Shown here: piece after piece, positions 61,988 to 64,000 of the stretch | Numbering within the stretch: the first letter of the stretch is position 1 | Layout: each line of letters opens with the position of its first letter | Translations under genes and position numbers: made by a program | From: an uncultured Treponema sp. | GTDB taxonomy: Bacteria > Spirochaetota > Spirochaetia > Treponematales > Treponemataceae | Reading direction: 5' to 3' | NCBI GenBank assembly: GCA_937877515.1 | Contig: CALFIX010000059.1 | Location: 1 to 64,000 of the forward strand | Length of the DNA: 64,000 nt | Notes under the pieces: model-generated | What the model was told of the DNA's origin: nothing | The model's input: only the letters and a program-made list of their open reading frames with translations | Database searches by the model: none

Positions 61988-64000
61988 ATGAAAAACGAGA
62001 AAGCAGAGAAACTTACGCAAAAGGATTACGCTTCCTTTTTCCTTTTACAGAGTAAGGCATATAAGATTTCAATTTCTCTTACCACGTTTATTTTTACAGG
62101 TCTTATAATCCTTATAAATTTCCTGATGACTCCAGAAAAAATGGGAAACAGCATGTCTCTGAATTTTTTGAAAAATTCCATAGAGATTACCCTTGTAATG
62201 CTGCTTACTTCTTTGTCTGGTTATGGTGTGGGATCCCTTTCTGCCTTTATTGTGTTTTGCATTGAAACTCTTAGGTATGGTTTTGTATATCAGCCTATTA
62301 TTCTGATGATTGCTTCTCTAATTTCCAATTTCCCGGTAATTCGACAGTGGTACAAAAGTAAGTGGAAGACTGTGCTTTCCTGTTTGATTTTTTGCCTCGT
62401 TTTAGGTGTTGGTTCAAACCTGCTGATTATATTTCTTGAAAATGATGCTCTAAAAAATTTTAGGGATGCAATTAAATCTTACGGATTTACTTCTTTTGCC
62501 TTTTGGGAGATTTTTTTTATAGGTGCATACATTGTTCCATGTATCCTGGTTTGTTTATTGTGTTACATCTTTTTTAATTATATTCCTCCAAAAATACGAA
62601 ATCTTTTTTTTGCTAGTTCTTATGAGTCGGAAAAGGTAAGAGCTCTTAAAGCTAGTCTGGAAAAGTCTAAAAAGAAAGGCAGTATAGATCGCACAATTTT
62701 TGGCATAATTGTTTTTGAAGCTGTATTTCTTGCTGTAGCTGCTTTTGGTTTTTCTGGTGGCCTTTTAATAAAGCAGTTTGGAAACCTGAGAGATGATGAA
62801 ATGGTTCTTTTTATCTCAAGGCTTTTCTTTTTGATGATGATGATTGCAATTCCTCTTATTCTTATGTCTATTTCCAAGATTAATGTTTTAATTACAAATC
62901 CAATTCGGCTTATGGCAAAAGCTGTGGAAGATTCTTCTAGTGTAAGTGTGAATAAAAATGTCCAGGATGAAGATAAGATAAAACTGCAAGACTTAAACTT
63001 AAAGTCTCAGAATGAAATAGGTGTGCTTTACGAAACTCTTATTCTGTCACAGGAAAATACTAAGGCATATCTTGAACGTATACAAAGGGAGCAGGAGCTA
63101 AAAAAGGATCTGGAAGTTGCAGAGACTGCCACCAAGGCAAAGAGTGTTTTTCTTTCCAACATGAGTCACGAAATTCGTACACCTATAAATGCAGTGCTTG
63201 GTTTAGACGAAATGATTTTGCGCGAAAGTTCGGAACCAGAAATTTTACACTATGCCCAGGACATTCAGAATGCAGGAAAAAGTTTACTTAGCCTTGTAAA
63301 TGATATTCTGGACTTTTCTAAAATTGAAGCGGGCAAAATGGAAATTATTCCAACGGACTACGATTTAAGTTCTACAGTAAACGACCTTATCAACATGATG
63401 GCAAAAAAAGCAGAAGACAAGGGGCTTACTCTTAACATAAACATTGACGAAAACATTCCTCATCTTTTGAATGGAGATGAAATCCGCATAAAACAGTGCG
63501 TGATAAACATTTTAACAAATGCCGTAAAGTACACAGAAAAAGGAAGCGTAACTCTTTCTTTTAGTTACACAAAGGCAGATGAAAAAAATATAGATTTAAC
63601 TGTTCACGTAAAAGATACCGGCATTGGAATAAAAGAAGAAGATATTGGAAAACTGTTTACGGCATTCCAGCGCATAGAAGAAAAGCGGAACCGCACCATA
63701 GAAGGAACCGGGTTAGGCATGAATATTGTGCAGCAGCTTTTAGGCCTTATGGGAAGCACGCTCATGGTAGAAAGCGTTTATGGCGAAGGAAGTGATTTTT
63801 ATTTTACTGTGCGACAGGAAGTTATTAAGTGGGAGCCGATAGGAAGTTTTGCAGAGAGTTATAAGAGAATTCAATCTGAAGCAGAAAAGAACAGATACCA
63901 TGAAAGTTTTAAAGCTCCAAATGCCTCAATTCTTGTAACAGATGACACTGCATTAAATCTTACGGTAATAAAAGGACTTTTAAAGCAGACAGAGCTTAAT
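61988..64000 (+). CDS. Hybrid sensor histidine kinase, 3' end missing
   Basis: 671 codons visible, running off the right edge. GGAGG before the ATG at 61988. Hydrophobic segments lie in residues about 28-205 and 230-305, followed by a HAMP-like linker and coiled coil (to about 385). The kinase core is NMSHEIRTPINAVLGLDEMI (His at about 394), NILTNAVKYTEKGS (N box), VKDTGIGIKEEDIG (G1) and EGTGLGMNIVQQLLGLMGS (G2). ASILVTDDTALNLTVIKGLL begins a receiver domain at the edge. Stimulus unknown. It is 20 bases after the pectinesterase gene and may be co-transcribed with it. Confidence 0.92.
   Translation, partial: MKNEKAEKLTQKDYASFFLLQSKAYKISISLTTFIFTGLIILINFLMTPEKMGNSMSLNFLKNSIEITLVMLLTSLSGYGVGSLSAFIVFCIETLRYGFVYQPIILMIASLISNFPVIRQWYKSKWKTVLSCLIFCLVLGVGSNLLIIFLENDALKNFRDAIKSYGFTSFAFWEIFFIGAYIVPCILVCLLCYIFFNYIPPKIRNLFFASSYESEKVRALKASLEKSKKKGSIDRTIFGIIVFEAVFLAVAAFGFSGGLLIKQFGNLRDDEMVLFISRLFFLMMMIAIPLILMSISKINVLITNPIRLMAKAVEDSSSVSVNKNVQDEDKIKLQDLNLKSQNEIGVLYETLILSQENTKAYLERIQREQELKKDLEVAETATKAKSVFLSNMSHEIRTPINAVLGLDEMILRESSEPEILHYAQDIQNAGKSLLSLVNDILDFSKIEAGKMEIIPTDYDLSSTVNDLINMMAKKAEDKGLTLNINIDENIPHLLNGDEIRIKQCVINILTNAVKYTEKGSVTLSFSYTKADEKNIDLTVHVKDTGIGIKEEDIGKLFTAFQRIEEKRNRTIEGTGLGMNIVQQLLGLMGSTLMVESVYGEGSDFYFTVRQEVIKWEPIGSFAESYKRIQSEAEKNRYHESFKAPNASILVTDDTALNLTVIKGLLKQTELN

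Overview
The window is A+T-rich and gene-dense. It most likely comes from a host-associated, anaerobic, carbohydrate-fermenting spirochaete of the Treponema type (inference). Pointers are the many lipoproteins with short treponeme-like signal sequences, 7TM/SpoIIE and 7TM/cyclase receptors, a poly-G tract inside a promoter, and plant-polysaccharide enzymes (GH13, GH31, GH43, CE2, CE8). I found no rRNA, tRNA, CRISPR array, prophage or intact insertion sequence.

Layout. 0-5 kb: start of ppdK; an AGCS amino-acid symporter under a glycine riboswitch; a PadR / DUF1700-like / PspC / TtcA-like operon; a degenerate G-rich repeat patch. 5-12 kb: a lipoprotein gene broken by an in-frame amber codon, pyrE, a Nudix hydrolase, a three-gene envelope operon (coiled-coil/beta protein plus two lipoproteins), and paaK. 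12-25 kb: a lone ABC ATPase, ftsK with a very acidic linker, GH18, cdd, a CE2 esterase, the proline operon proA-proB-proC, a GNAT and a PFL (UPF0210) protein. 25-35 kb: acyl-CoA synthetase, lone potD, hslO, an Rsm22-like methyltransferase, an AraC regulator divergent from a GH31 glucosidase, and a GH13 enzyme. 35-46 kb: 7TM-SpoIIE phosphatase, HIT protein, patatin/beta-barrel protein, D-lactate dehydrogenase, sbcD-sbcC. 46-56 kb: a transaldolase, a cyclase receptor with a CBM2-like sensor, a deaminase, a TSCPD protein, then an operon of HIBADH-family reductase, TauE/SafE exporter, fucose-isomerase-like protein, ROK regulator and gluQ. 56-64 kb: a phosphatase-like protein lacking its catalytic Cys, a lipoprotein behind a poly-G promoter, DUF2971, GH43, a CDF transporter, CE8 pectinesterase, and the start of a hybrid histidine kinase.

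The most interesting system is a predicted ROK regulon. A 21-bp palindrome sits at the same place, starting on the last base of the -10 box, in front of both the transaldolase gene and the reductase-exporter-isomerase-ROK operon. A third copy precedes the SpoIIE phosphatase. The transaldolase has lost both residues that bind substrate phosphate in fructose-6-phosphate aldolase (the Arg position is Trp, the Ser position is Ala). Together these genes match the published transaldolase-type sulfoglycolysis route (sulfoquinovose isomerase, sulfofructose transaldolase, sulfolactaldehyde reductase, dihydroxypropanesulfonate exporter). I know of no description of it in a spirochaete.

Other themes are a recurring promoter layout with the -10 box only 6-9 bases before the start codon (candidate leaderless mRNAs), four convergent gene pairs overlapping at their 3' ends, and a dispersed palindromic motif built on CGTTCGTTAG found in both intergenic and coding DNA.
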